Shown here one piece after another: positions 39,801 to 51,769 of a DNA stretch of 64,000 nt (the stretch's first letter is position 1; each line of letters opens with the position of its first letter). The stretch lies in assembly GCA_910589415.1 (NCBI GenBank), contig OU342633.1:34664210-34728209 (forward strand), read 5' to 3'. The position numbers were made by a program, and so were the translations under genes. The notes below the pieces were generated by a model. That model was given only the letters and a program-made list of their open reading frames with translations, did not search any database and had not been told where the DNA came from. Origin of the DNA: Malachius bipustulatus. Its lineage: Eukaryota; Arthropoda; Insecta; Coleoptera; Melyridae.

Positions 39801-41066
39801 ATATGATCAAAAATCAGGAATTCTCATCTTGGTCTTCAGACACTTCATTTTCTTGACGTAACATTTCTGGTTACCTCCAATTCGAATCAATCACTTGAAA
39901 TCTTTCAGTACGTCAAGTTGGTATCATGTCCTCTGCACATATCTCTTGGTAAGTACAGTTTTTACAAAGAACTAACAAATTCAGAGAACGGCGTGGCAAA
40001 TGCAAAGAAAACATACCCTGTGACGTAAACCAAGATTCCGTGATTCCGTAGGTGGTGAGAAAAACAACGGAGGGTTTCAACTCCAAAAAGTCCTATTCAA
40101 TGTCTGTTCATTTGTTTTTCTACTAATGCTTTGGCAAAGAGTTGGCATCAGAACCTTTCAGTGTTTCCTTTCTGCGCTAAAACGTCTTATGGCAGGAAGA
40201 TCGTTGTGTTCAAAATTCCTCAGATCAAGGAACGAATTTCTTGGGATGCAGAAATTGTTCAATCTTGTGGAGTCTCCCAGTGAAACTGCAAAAATGACGT
40301 GGTCTTAATCCGCTCTCATCTCATTTTTGAGAATATTGTGGAGGCCAATGTAAATCCCATCCCATGCGGTTTTAACCAGTTATTTTGACGTACTCTATTT
40401 TAAATTTTCGATCCCTTTGTCAAATTAGTTCTTACTACCACGATCTATCTGACCTGACTCCAGGACATTTTCTACGATATTGGGTTCTAAAATTGACTTT
40501 CTATTGGTAGCTTCTCAAAAAAATTGCATGAAGATTTTTGGAGAAGATGATGATATTCCGAATTCTTAATACATTGCAGCAGAAACGAAAATGGATTCTG
40601 CATTCTGATTTTAGTCCATTTCCAAAATGAAAGGTATAATTTCATGGCGTTTAATGGGACCTGTAATATTAGTAGAGTTGTCAAAAAGTTGTGGGTTCTT
40701 TTAAAGCAACTCCAGACTTCGTATTTCTACTTGAAGAATGAAAAAGTAAATCCAAAACATTTCAGAAAGTTTTTTCAGGGTCTCAGGCGAATTATGGGAT
40801 CAAAAATCAGAAATTCTCATCTTCGTCTTCAGACACTTCATGTTCTTGACGCAACATTTCTGGCTACCTCCTCGCTGTCTATAATTCGAGTCAATCACTT
40901 GAAATCTATCACGTAGGTACGTCAAGTTGGTATCATGTCCTCTGCACATATCTCTTGATAGGTGAGTAGAGCCTTTACAAAGAAAGAACAAGCGCAGAGA
41001 AAGTGACAAATGCAAAGAAAACATACCCTTAGACATAAACCAAGATTTCGTGATTCCGTAGGTGGT

Positions 41067-44000
41067 ATATATATATTCGTTTGAAATTACAAATTGCAGT
41101 CTTACGATACATGTTGTTTAGTTTATTAAATTACATATGATTGGTTTCGTCGATCATGGGGAAAAGAACGATCTGTAGGATATTCTGATGCGATGTTGAC
41201 ATCATGGTGAAGCATTTGCTTTGAGAGATATAGTCTAGGGAAAACCCCATTAAAAAACCTAGACACACCATCCTGTTGAGATTGGTTTGAAGTATTCCAA
41301 TCATTTTGCCCTTCTGAGGTTATCTGGCTGTTAATGTAGATTTTGTTTACAAGAGCTTCAAATTCTGTAACCAGTCTATTGTTTCGGTGGAAATTTTATG
41401 AATTGCTTGAAAACCTCCAGAAAATTTGGTTAAAGGACATTCATTGACAATGTGATTGATGGATTCTTCAGGATGTCCGCAAATACAGGAAGCGCTTGGT
41501 ATTAAATTCCATTTATGTAACATTGAATTACATCTACCGTGTCCTGTTCTTAAGCGATTTACTTGTACCCAGACTTTCCTTTTTATTTCAAAACCGTTGA
41601 CTACTGATGAAGGATCTTCGATTAAAGTGTTGTTGAATAAAGAAACACTTTTATTTCGCCAATCATTTCTCCATTCATCTTCAATTTTAAATGGTCGATC
41701 CAGGTATGTTTCTAGCCACACAGGTCTTCTTGATTTTAATCTCGTTGTTGGAAGATTATTCAGGTCCGATGTTATTGAAAAATCATCTGGAAATGTTCGG
41801 TATTTATTCATGATTTTATGTGTTGCTTGTTGTCTTCGGAGATTAGATGGAGCGATATTTGACAAAACAGGTAACCAAGGGATCGGAGTTGAGGAAATTG
41901 TTCCAGTAATAATTCGTAATGTTTGGTTCAGTTGAATATCCACTTTTGATTGATGTACACTGTTGAGCCATACGGGTGCACAATATTCCGCTGTTGAATA
42001 AACAAGTGCAAGAGCTGATGTGCGAATTGTTTTTGCATTGGCTCCCCAAGTTGTTCCAGCAAGTTTGTATAGAATATTATTCCTTGTTTTTAATTTTTGT
42101 TTCACTTTTTCTAAGTGTTGATTATAGGTTAAAGATATATCCAAAGTCACACCAAGATATTTTGGATTGAAATTATGATTCAGTGACGATCCGTTGAAAG
42201 TTATATTTAGCTTTTTAGATTTTTGGTGGTTATTGAGATGGAAACATGTAACTTCTGTTTTTGAAGAGTTTAAGCAAAGACGCCATTTCTTAAAGTAATC
42301 ATTCATGATTTTCAAATCAGAGCACAGCGTTTCTTCTAATAAATTAAATTCGCTGTTTTGGTAAGTTAAAATAATGTCATCGGCATATATGAATTTTCTA
42401 GATTTGGTTGCAGGCAAATCACTAATGTAAATATTGAATAGCAGTGGAGATAAAACAGAACCTTGTGGGAGACCATTATTTAAGATTCTGTATTTACTGC
42501 TCTTTTCGTTTACGAAAACTTTTATTTTTCGGTCTGATAGCATATTTTCCAATAGATTCATAATCGTCTTACAACCAATGGTTTTATATAATTTATGTAA
42601 GAGACCTTCTTTCCACACAGTGTCGTATGCTGCAGATAGATCTAGGAAGACTGCTCCTGTTTTTAATTTTCTTTGAAAGCCACATTCAATGTGGGTTGTC
42701 AACGCCAAAACTTGGTCACATGTATTTCTGTTTGGCCGAAATCCACCTTGTTCAATAAGTAATTTTTCATCAACAATTGGTAATAGACGATTGTATAAAA
42801 GTTTTTCCAGTACTTTATAAGTGATACTAAGCAAAGCAATAGGTCTGTAGCTTGAAGAGTCATCATTTGGTTTCCCAGGCTTTAGAATTGCACTAATTTT
42901 TGCTTTTTTGAAATCTTCAGGTAGTCGACCTGAAACCAGAATGTTATTAAAAAAAGAAAGTAGCCATTTTAATGAAAAACTCCCCAGATTTTTTAAGAAT
43001 TCAGTTAAAATACCATCGAAACCAGGTGATTTTCGATTTTTCATGGAATTTATTGCTGCTTTAAGTTCTTTTAATTCAAATGGTTTAGACAATGTGTCAG
43101 AATTAATGGCATTTTTTCTTTGTTTTCTTAATTTATTTTTAATGTTTTTCTGTTCTTCTTTGGATACTAAAACAGAATTAGAAACTTTCACTATTCTAGA
43201 AGAAATAGAATTAGGTGAAATATTATATTTTTGCTGTTTTATTTGATTAGTAGTTCCTAATTTGCTAAGTAGGTTCCAACTGCTTCTACTAGAATGAGTG
43301 AAATTCATGTTTTCCATTAAAGTATTCCATTTTTCTTTCCGTGAATTGTTCAGACAATTCAAAATTGTATTTGCTGCTTCTGTAGTGGGAGCTTTTTTAT
43401 ATGATTCATAGATTTCCTGAGTTTCTTTGGTCCAACAAGGAATATATTGTTGTCGAAATCCTCTAGGTATTGTTCTTTTAGCTGTTGCTTTGATAATACC
43501 TACAAATCTAGAATAGTTATTATAAGTGGGCTTAATCCATCTTATGTTATTGTCTATTTGAGTTCTAAATTCTTTCCAGTTTGCTTTGCCAAAATTCCAT
43601 CTTGGTTTTTGTAATGAATTAATATATTCAATACGAATTCCTGTTCTAATTAACGTCGGCTTGTGTTGGCTATGTGGAAAGTGTTGTAATACTTCCTTGA
43701 TAATAGGTAATGGTATATCATCATTGTCTTTAGATATTATGCATAAATCTGGGTTATAATTTTTACGCCATCTAGAAGAATAAAAACTTTTTTTATCTTT
43801 CGGATTATATTTCAAATGATAATTATTTCTCTCAATCCAGTTGGACAAAGCAATGCCATTTCGGTCGTTGAAATCATAACCCCAAGAATTATGATGACAA
43901 TTAAAATCTCCTGCATAAATAACTGGGTGTCCATAAACTATAGGAAAATCTTCTGGCCATTGAACTTTTGGAGGTTTATATAAATTACAAATGAAAGTAT

Positions 44001-44472
44001 CTGAAACTTTTATGACAATTACAAATATACCTTCATAAATATTATTATATATGATTTCAGGATTGTGAATATTTTCCTTAACATAAGTAGCACATCCGTG
44101 TATTGCACTGTTTAATGATTCAACAAGTGTATAACTTGGAATAACACCTCGAGATAAAATTTGTTCATTAGAATTTGTGTGCGTTTCTTGAAGAAGTATT
44201 ATATCTACATTTTTATCATTGCAAATTTTAGATAAAAAGTGGCACTTATCTTTAGATATTCCTTCAATGTTTAGTTGTAATATGGTCAAATTCGAGCCAA
44301 GTGTCAATTCTTTAGAGCTGCATGGCTGGGAGTATTCCAAGGAATCGGTCCAGTCTTCACAGTGACGATCTTTGTGGATTTTGTTGTTGTTTAATCCATG
44401 ATGGGCTCTAGTATTCAAGCTATCGTCTGCCATCAATATTATTCACTAATTTCTTTGAAAAAAGTAAATATT
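41067..44472 (-). mobile_element. Jockey-like non-LTR retrotransposon with target duplication
   Basis: The element is bounded by TAGGTGGT on both sides (41059-41066 and 44473-44480). The empty site can be read in the neighbouring repeat unit near 40050 (CCGTAGGTGGTGAGAAAAAC). The 3' end (low coordinate) has a TA-type simple tail (ATATATATAT) instead of poly(A). Only 39 nt precede the ORF2 start codon, so ORF1 is absent: either a 5' truncation just upstream of ORF2 or a single-ORF element. Total length is 3406 bp. Confidence 0.88.
41347..44433 (-). CDS. Endonuclease/reverse transcriptase ORF2 of the Jockey-like element, 1028 aa, uninterrupted
   Basis: The ATG is at 44433 (MADDSLNTRAHH); upstream sequence in frame is short. 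An N-terminal APE-type endonuclease has LQLNIEG (near residue 50), LLQETHTN (near 80), YAGDFNCHHNSWG (near 170) and, near 256, FPHSQHKPTLI. At the last motif canonical APE domains have S-D-H, so the Asp is Gln here. The RT domain has AKISAILKPGKPND, SYRPIALLS, GGFRPNRNTCDQVL, AVFLDLSAAYDTVW, GLPQGSVLSPLLF (near 655) and the catalytic IYADDIIL (near 683). KYLGVTLD follows. The C-terminus has a CICGHPEESINHIVNECPL zinc-binding motif. Full length without a stop implies recent insertion. It copies the element's RNA into a nicked chromosomal target. No RNase H domain is seen. Confidence 0.93.
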   Translation of the reverse strand: MADDSLNTRAHHGLNNNKIHKDRHCEDWTDSLEYSQPCSSKELTLGSNLTILQLNIEGISKDKCHFLSKICNDKNVDIILLQETHTNSNEQILSRGVIPSYTLVESLNSAIHGCATYVKENIHNPEIIYNNIYEGIFVIVIKVSDTFICNLYKPPKVQWPEDFPIVYGHPVIYAGDFNCHHNSWGYDFNDRNGIALSNWIERNNYHLKYNPKDKKSFYSSRWRKNYNPDLCIISKDNDDIPLPIIKEVLQHFPHSQHKPTLIRTGIRIEYINSLQKPRWNFGKANWKEFRTQIDNNIRWIKPTYNNYSRFVGIIKATAKRTIPRGFRQQYIPCWTKETQEIYESYKKAPTTEAANTILNCLNNSRKEKWNTLMENMNFTHSSRSSWNLLSKLGTTNQIKQQKYNISPNSISSRIVKVSNSVLVSKEEQKNIKNKLRKQRKNAINSDTLSKPFELKELKAAINSMKNRKSPGFDGILTEFLKNLGSFSLKWLLSFFNNILVSGRLPEDFKKAKISAILKPGKPNDDSSSYRPIALLSITYKVLEKLLYNRLLPIVDEKLLIEQGGFRPNRNTCDQVLALTTHIECGFQRKLKTGAVFLDLSAAYDTVWKEGLLHKLYKTIGCKTIMNLLENMLSDRKIKVFVNEKSSKYRILNNGLPQGSVLSPLLFNIYISDLPATKSRKFIYADDIILTYQNSEFNLLEETLCSDLKIMNDYFKKWRLCLNSSKTEVTCFHLNNHQKSKKLNITFNGSSLNHNFNPKYLGVTLDISLTYNQHLEKVKQKLKTRNNILYKLAGTTWGANAKTIRTSALALVYSTAEYCAPVWLNSVHQSKVDIQLNQTLRIITGTISSTPIPWLPVLSNIAPSNLRRQQATHKIMNKYRTFPDDFSITSDLNNLPTTRLKSRRPVWLETYLDRPFKIEDEWRNDWRNKSVSLFNNTLIEDPSSVVNGFEIKRKVWVQVNRLRTGHGRCNSMLHKWNLIPSASCICGHPEESINHIVNECPLTKFSGGFQAIHKISTETIDWLQNLKLL

Positions 44473-47400
44473 TAGGTGGTGAAACCAACGGAGGGCTTCA
44501 ACTCCAAAAAGTCTTATTCATTGTCTGTTCATTTGTTTTACTACAAAAAATTTGGCAGAGAGTTGGAATCAAAACCTTTGAGTGTTTCTTTTCTGCGCTA
44601 AAACGTCTTATGGCAAGAAGATCGTTGTGTTCAAAATTTTTCAGATCAAGGATGTTCAATCTTGAGGAGTCTCCCACTGAAACTGCAAAAATGACGTGGT
44701 CTGGATCCGCTCTCATCTCATTTTGGAGGATTATGGGGAGGCGGCTAAATCCCATCCCATTTGTATTATCGGTTTTACCAAGTTTTGACGTACTCTATTG
44801 TGGTACTTACAATAGACAGGTAGAAGCGATGTTAAATTTTATATCTCTTTGTCAAATTAGCTCTTACCACAACGATCTATCTGATCTGACTCCAGGATAT
44901 TTTCTTTCACTAGGTACTCACCATCATCGCCGTTCCTTCTTCTTCCTCTTCATTCTTTCTTCCCGATCTTTCACATATTTCTGCAATAGACTTTCTCATG
45001 GGAGCTCCTCAATATTGCATCCATATTTATATAAAAGATGACCTGGCAGCAGAAACGAAATTTCATTTCATTCAAATGAAAAGAACTTTACACCAGGAAT
45101 GTTAATGACGATATAATCAAAATGAAGGTAAAGACTTGGCTTGCCCAATGCCGAATTTAGATACTTTTGGTAGTCCCAGTTCAAGGTTTCGCAGGTAAGG
45201 TGGGAGCCCCCACCCTCCTTGGCAAATTTTTTCCACGTTATGGCAACCAAATGTGTCAAAAATTTGAAAGCATAGACGATGCATCAGTTAAAAAAATCCT
45301 AAATAGTTGATAATAATTACAAGGACGTGCTGTATAAAAGAGAATATCGGTCGTATAGAATTTATCTTATTTAATCCAAATTCATAGCTAGTCAAGAGAT
45401 ATTTTTATTTCAATGCCACGGTTTCGATTCACGCTATTAAATTCGACCTCAAATATTATTTATTATACCTACTGATTTAATTTATAAATTATTTTTCATG
45501 TATTGTTGTATTTGTTGTTATGTTATGCTTTGTGCTATTGTACTGAAACAACACTAATAGACCCTCAATTTTCGGCAATATTTTGGAATAAACATCGTAA
45601 TTATTATTTATTTACATATAGGGTGAATCTGGCACTGTTGAATTTACTTATATACTAAATATAAACCCTTCATATAAACATTCTTCCTGACCATACGATA
45701 AATTTCTTTATTTAGCATTGAAGCCAGATTGTGTAATAAATTCAAGTAGTCTCAAAATTTAATAATTTCTAACAAGACCATAATCCAGTTTTTTGATATT
45801 ATTTCTTAGTAATTGTCTCGGGCGCCAGTTTCTGTTGTTATTTGAACAGATAAAACGGGTAATAGCGTCTTGAATCTCTAATCCCGATGGAAATTCAGGT
45901 TAGAAGGATCAAGTAATTTTAATTCTCCTCTTTAATGATCTTTAAGATGATAATTTAGAAACAGCGTGCTCTTAATCAATTAATTAGTCATTTGGATTTC
46001 AGTGACTTGGCAGACCTAGCGACATCTATTATTATTGCCGATGGGGGAATTATCTGCTACGATGGGCTCGGTTTTTAGAATTTGAACAGTCTCTGTTGTC
46101 AATACTAGCCTAAGCCGTCAGATGCCGCTGCTGTTTTACCTAGTGTGAGTGTGTAATAATAATAAACGAGAAAATATTTGAACCAGTAATTTGGATAATA
46201 AGAAAAATATTCGTTGGTTTAGGCTAGTGTACTTTGGCAAGCAACAAACAGGCCATCCAAATCTGAAGACATGGACAGCTGTTTAGTACTTCTTATGGAT
46301 TCATCCGAGTGCCGTATCACACTGGTGCATGTATTTTCCCCCTTTTTTTCCAACGCGCCTTGTGTAAAATATAGTAAAAATATATAATATACAGGGTGGG
46401 TTTATGTGGTTTATGGTCCATTATAAGGAGAACGTAACTATGAAAGATACAAAGTCGGTTAAATAATTCACATGGAAAGCAATTTATTGAAGATTTTCTA
46501 AAAACTAAATTTTCAAATGTTCTAAATTTCAACTAAATTTCAAATTTTCAAATTAATGTTTGTCTTCTTATTTTTAGACGAGATTTATGCATGAAAATGT
46601 AAATAAGTCAAATATTAGAGAAAAGCGGGTATAAAATAAAAATGTGAAAATTTTTTTGAAATATTATTTACCTACTTCTTAGTCTCAGCTCTGATGATGA
46701 TTTTCATGATTAGAAACAGGCAGAGACCCCCACAACAACCATTATATTTTGGTTGTTTTCAATTCGACGAAAAGGGTTAGAACTTTAATTTCTTGGATTA
46801 TTTTTGAAATATTTGAAATCTAAATCTATTAACAAAACCAAAGTCCTGTAATGAGTTCCATAAAACTGACATTTTACTCCTTATAAATGGGCTAGAAATA
46901 GGGAACGTAAAAAATTTCTCGGGCGCTAGATCTCTTTTTCTTTACCCAATTTCAGTGGCAAAAAAGAGCTCCAATCCTTATTACAAAAGTGTTTTATTAC
47001 ACTTACGCCTATATTCATAAACAATAATTACGTATCAGTTATCTCCATCTCAGTCTAATACATAAAAACTGTATATCTCCATTCCATTTATTTTATTATT
47101 TTTAAGTTATTAAAGGGCTGAAATGCTTTGTGAATACGAGCCTGATAAAACAAAGTGGACTAACATTTTGAGAACGAGAAACTAACTCCCAAAAACATTT
47201 AACCTTTCGCCTTCCCATATCATTATTATTTATTTTGTAAACATGATACGTTGAAATAACTATAACAACACAAAATTCTCGGTACAATTATTTATTGAAC
47301 ATTATATTTCTAAATCATGATAATAATATTGACCTACTCATTTAATTACTGCTACTTCATTTCTTTATAATTGAACTATACTCTTCTTAACCAACTCCAT

Positions 47401-47590
47401 ATTAAACAATTATTATTACTTACATCAAGATCCGCGTATGGAAAAGGGGAATACCATACCAGTCTTTATTATTATAAAAAAGGAATCAATCAAAGAAAAC
47501 AAGTTCCAGTAATTACATGCTATGAAGTGAGTTATTACTGTGTAATATAAACTCAATAAACAATAATAGAAGTTTTTTAAAAAATAAAAA

Positions 47591-47596
47591 TTTATT
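47591..47596 (-). promoter_or_regulatory. Candidate poly(A) signal of gene D
   Basis: AATAAA on the minus strand about 235 nt past the stop. The same hexamer lies in aligned sequence after gene E (55543-55548), and this conservation supports it. Confidence 0.5.
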
Positions 47597-47830
47597 TACT
47601 TATACAAAAATATATTTACATTATAATAACCTCTATAATAATAATTATCATTTCATAAGTCTCATCAATCACACTTCTTATTGATAATTTTTAATACTAA
47701 CGTCCCCATATTAACTTGTCCCCAACAATAACCTCCAACCAATCAATCTTCCCCCAATCAATAATTAACCAATCAGCTATCCCCCCCAATTTCTCAACCA
47801 ATCAACCTCTAATAAAATCAACCACTACCA

Positions 47831-50800
47831 CTACCACTCCACCCCAGCTTCTCTCATTTTCTCCTCAACCCAATCCCTGTACTTGGAAACATCCGCATAA
47901 ACCCCCGGTACATCTTTAAGCGAGCAACCAATCCCCCAGGAGACGATCCCAGCTTGGACCCATGCCCCTTTGTAAGGACAAACCAAGGGACCTCCACCGT
48001 CTCCGTTGCAGGTATCTCGTCCCTCTTCACCTCCGGCGCAGAGGAATGATGCGTGGAGGCGGTAATGCTCCCCCAGTCTGGTGGCTCTTAGCAGCTCTTG
48101 ACAACGTTGATGGGGGATCACTGGTACTTCCACTTTGCGTAGCAGGCCGTTAGCGGTGTTTTCTGGAAATGTAGCTTGATTATTACATGTTAAAAGCCTA
48201 CAGGAATGTTTGGGTGTCCTTGTGAAATCTTAGAGTGTACAGAGTGGGGAATTATTTAATTCAAAGTTATCGAATTTTTTTTTACTTGAAGGACAGCTTT
48301 GGTCAAATAAAGTTTTGCCTTATTATGAAGGCATCGATTTTTTTATGAATTTTTTATTTTAAATATCTTCTAGTATAGGTAAGTAAGTCTTTTTCAATTG
48401 ATTCTTTTGTATGGTCACCGGGAAGCACGAGGAAATTCATTTCAGGGATTCCTTCGGTCGATGCCCCGAGCATGGGGTTATTCTTTACGACAGAAATGAA
48501 TCTCGTTCAGGGAAATAATTGATTTGATAAACTTTAACTTACCAGCGTTTTTAGGCTTTCCCCAACCAGAAGCGAGACATCTGATACGATCGAAATTCTG
48601 ATCTTGGTCAGGTAGGCAAACAGTGTTAACGAGAGTCTTGGTAATATTACAATCCGCGTCCAAGAACAGCAGGGCGATATCGTTATAAGCAGCTCCTCCG
48701 TAATAATCTGGATGCATCGCGATTTCCTTTACCATCCTTTCGTCATCTACGCTATCTCCGATCCCTGCTAATTTCGCCTTTCCGTTAGCTATGATCTTCA
48801 ATTTATTTGCCTTGGTTCTAAAAAAAAATTATCAGCTATTGCTGTTACAAAGAAACCGGACAAACTCACCCTTTAACGCAATGCGCAGCAGTCATGACAA
48901 CGCGACTATGAATCAAAGAACCAGCGCATTTGAATTCGTATTTTCCTCCTTTGAGTTTATACAAGGAAACCATCCAAGGGAATTCCCCGTCGATGGTACT
49001 ATCGTCGAAATCTTCATCGTCGTTATCGATGCGAACATCGAAGATCGGTCTCTGCTTGCCGCATTTAATACCGGTGGTAACAGTGCCAGTACCGTCTGTG
49101 TCTCCTGTAGGAGTTCCGGTACCTTTATCGTTTTTATCGCCACCGGGATTTTCCTTATCCTCTGGACGTGGTGGCAGTTTGCAGCAGGCGTAGCCGTCTC
49201 TTGGACACAAAATTCGCTCCGTAGTTTTGGTTGGTTCACCGTCACCCATTCTATGAGAAGGAATCAAGATCTGTAAACCTTATAGTCAGCAATTGAAACT
49301 TTTAGGTCAATGAATGTTATCCATAACAACACCGGTGGTAAATGTATATCGGTAATTAAGTGGATTTTCCAAAGAATAAAGTTTGGAGTTATAAAATTGC
49401 TGACTTGATAACTTGGAAAATTTATTTTAATCCAACTATGAGAAATTACAAATTAACTATTTTTTCAGCGAAATGTTCAGGTCTAAGATTACGACACTGC
49501 GGTACGCTTGATATATGCTTAGTTGTTGAGATATTAAGTAATAGGTACTTATTTATAAATAAATAAAAATTCAGAGATGAAAATTGTATAAAATAGGAAC
49601 TGTTTCAATTATTATTAAAATGTTTAGGTTGAGGAATTGGGCCTTGTGGGACGTCTAACTAATTTTTATTCTTGAAGGGAATACAGGAGATTCGTTTTAT
49701 CTGAAAATTTATTGAGCTTAGGGGTGCATAAAAACGGATTTAAGAATAAAAGAAGTAAAAAACTGAAAGTAAAGAAAAAAAAATGAAATAAAAATAAAAA
49801 TAAAATAAAAAGGCACGGTGGGTTAGGCTTGTGCCATAGGATACACCCCAGACAGCCATAATGCATGCCAAAAATGAGTGCAGTGCCTTTTTATTTGTGC
49901 AGTGCAGTTTTATTTTATTTTTATTTTTATTTCATTGCATTCTGCTCACGGGATCCGTGATCTAAACTGTGCTGTGTGTTGGTAGATACATTGTACTGAA
50001 GAGTCCCAAACAGGACGAAACACGTGTCTACAATTTCCGCCTCTGCTCACAGCACAACATAAATGGATGGCATGTTGTCTGACAACATGTCATTCATCTT
50101 TTGTCAAGAAAAAAAAAGTTTTTGGCGTTTATATAAATTTTACGACCAAGGAATGAGATCCTGCAGGACGCCCAAGTGCTGCTTATATTTTATGATGTGT
50201 CTAAAACTTATTTAAATGAAAAACTAACAGAAACTGTGCTTAAAATATGAGAAAGAAAATATTTTGCAAAATGTAGATTTTTGAAAAATTAGAAAAATTA
50301 AATTAAATTCTTAAGGAAACTCGTTCTAAAAAAAATATTGTAAGCTACTTTTTTTTAAAAAAGATAAATTAATAGATAATTAAGGGTTCTTGTAATTTTT
50401 AACAAAACTACTTTAACTTTCTTTATCCAAAAATGAGGTGCTTACAATGAAAATTCGAGGTCGTAGATTGATGCCCTGAGGGACACCTCAAGGTTGCAGT
50501 TTAATTTAAAAAACAGGTAACAGCGAAATTATTTAATTCATCATTTAATCGTGAAACAATTAATCGAATTAGTTGAGAATAAATTAGATTAATTCTTAGC
50601 GCAAGGCCTGAGGTGGTCGATTAGAGTCCTGCGGGACATCTCAACAAAGATTTTCGACTTTTTGGTCATGTTCAATTGAAATTACCGACCATGAAAACCT
50701 GCCCAAGAATACTTCAATATTTTCAATCTCAATAAAGGAACTCTTAGAAAATAATATTATAATTATTAAGACTTCACCTTACCTTTCTTCAAGTAAAGTC

Positions 50801-51087
50801 GACCCATCGGTGATAATATAATTGTTTTCATCGCACTGGTAATAATAAACGCATTTGCAGTTATGGAACAGCTCCACGATGGTAGTGTTCAATTCCCAAG
50901 CTTCATTCTCATTAGCCAAATCAATTAATCCTGCTCTGACATCCAAAGTCACCTTAGGACCAGGGGCTGGTGGATCTTCCTCCTCAACCGAGTCCCAAAC
51001 TACAAGGTCGCCAGAGGGAATAGATCGACTTTTTCCGGTTAGTGATAACAACAGAACCAATGAATAAATCGCGTATAAAAACAACAT
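47831..51087 (-). CDS. Gene D: clip-domain serine protease homolog (S195G), 430 aa, four exons
   Basis: Exons: 50783-51087, 48870-49250, 48543-48817, 47831-48162; total 1293 nt with phases 2,2,1. ATG is at 51087 with signal peptide MLFLYAIYSLVLLLSLTG. A short acidic pre-CLIP region (WDSVEEEDPPAPG) follows. CLIP cysteines are NCKCVYYYQC and ILCPRDGYACC. The first exon-2 acceptor candidate (after TTTACAG) would give an immediate stop; the acceptor after CTTCTCATAG keeps the frame (EER-MGDGEP). The linker is Gly/Asp/Thr-rich. S1 domain: AAHC (His), YNDIALL (Asp), DTCNGDGGGP (Ser to Gly). Exon 4 covers both the region equal to A exon 5 and that equal to A exon 6, so the intron before GDGG is absent. 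Closest paralog is gene E: coding exons 2-4 are nearly identical and the upstream flank is shared. Expected to be a secreted immune-cascade cofactor (inferred from family). Confidence 0.92.
49640..50650. repeat. Repeated GTCC-N4-GGAC-type motif in gene D intron 1 (four copies)
   Basis: Copies, all in the same orientation: about 49641 (GCCTTGTGGGACGTCTAACT), 50158 (ATCCTGCAGGACGCCCAAG), 50473 (GCCCTGAGGGACACCTCAAG) and 50626 (GAGTCCTGCGGGACATCTCA). The core is a near-palindrome followed by R-Y-CT-C-AA. Six counterparts lie in gene E intron 1. It may be a decayed minisatellite or a protein- or RNA-level signal; function unknown. Confidence 0.6.
49783..49940. repeat. A/T-rich hairpin element in gene D intron 1
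   Basis: The left arm AATGAAATAAAAATAAAAAT AAAATAAAA (from about 49782) is mirrored in reverse complement by the right arm ending ATTTTTATTTCATTG (about 49910-49940). The inner part has paired GTGCAGTGCC-like segments. It has no counterpart at the aligned position of gene E intron 1, so it looks like a MITE-like insertion. Confidence 0.5.
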
Positions 51088-51560
51088 AATTAAATTGCGA
51101 AAAAGACACTCGAGTCACGGTTAATTAATATATAACTACTAATTACGAGCATTCATTTTCGAGACCACTTTTGTATTCTCAACCAGTGCTGGTGAAACGT
51201 GACGGTGAGACTGATTCGAGCTTCAAGACAAGCAATAAGCAATGTGAAGATAGACGAGTCGGAGTCGAGTCGACTGGTTGATATAGGAGAGGTGAAACAA
51301 TTTCTTTTTACGTCATTAGTGACGTGATTAACCGTATCTTCCGATCCAACATTCTTTATCACCAATTGGGTCTTTTATTTCCTTTTTATTTGATAAAACT
51401 GTCTTGAAAATTTTTATGCATCACGTTTCCTGATTATTATTATTATTATTGTACTTACTTCCTTTAAATTATTTCTCATGTCTTTGCTTGAATCAGAGCA
51501 AAAGAGATTCTTGGCCTCGATTCTATCGGCGATGTTTAGGTGAATCTAATTGTATTGATT
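51088..51560 (-). promoter_or_regulatory. Upstream block of gene D conserved with gene E
   Basis: This interval aligns with 60891-61380 upstream of E, sharing CGAAAAAGACACTCGAGTCA, GAGACCACTTTTGTATTCTC, AACCAGTGCTGGTGAAACGT and GTGAAGATAGACGAGTC. It must contain the 5' UTR and promoter if the transcript starts near the ATG. A TATA-like TATATA near 51131 is not kept in E, so I do not assign a TATA box. Conservation may simply reflect recent duplication. Confidence 0.45.
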
Positions 51561-51769
51561 GTTGCATGCAAAAACAATAGAGTGAAGATGGTCAGATCAC
51601 GGAAATCTGTCCAAGCGGCGCGATTACTGTGACGTAACATGGCTACTGTTTTAGTTTGAAGGAATCGATTCTTTCTTCGTTATGGTCTCTACACCCTTGT
51701 AAATCTACCCCTGAATCCTGTTCTTGATAATTGGCATTGCAGACTTGTAACTTCCCATGAATATTCCTA

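Larger units (their letters stand above)
38697..45064. repeat. ~1-kb tandem array, three units, third split by a retrotransposon
   Basis: Unit starts marked by AAAAAGTTGTGGGTTCTT-type sequence lie at about 38697, 39668 and 40678. Removing the 3406-bp insertion plus one target copy, the third unit ends at about 45064, giving lengths of about 971, 1010 and 970 bp. Further shared landmarks: GATTCCGTAGGTGGTGAGAA, TATGGCAAGAAGATCGTTGT, and TGACCTGACTCCAGAACATT. A minus-strand frame including NFEHNDLLAIRRF is partly kept in all three copies, open in the first and third and ended by a stop in the second. Confidence 0.8.
35249..47830. other. Intergenic spacer between genes C and D, transposon-rich
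   Basis: Contents from left: 5' flank of gene C, a decayed LINE tail (35850-36850), A+T-rich unannotated DNA (37140-38690), a three-unit ~1-kb tandem array (38697-45064) interrupted by a Jockey-like element (41067-44472), and A+T-rich DNA with no recognisable feature (45070-47430). From about 47440 the sequence aligns with the downstream flank of gene E. Confidence 0.5.

Noticed and set aside
49250..49267. Alternative start (ATT/upstream sequence) making gene D exon 2 a separate ORF
   Set aside because: The reading frame upstream runs into a stop after the first possible acceptor; splicing from exon 1 to the acceptor before 49250 restores the CLIP cysteines and a signal peptide.
48791..49276. 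161-codon plus-strand frame over gene D (and its twin at 56782-57111)
   Set aside because: Antisense shadow of exon 2 of D and E; its conservation is explained by the coding strand.
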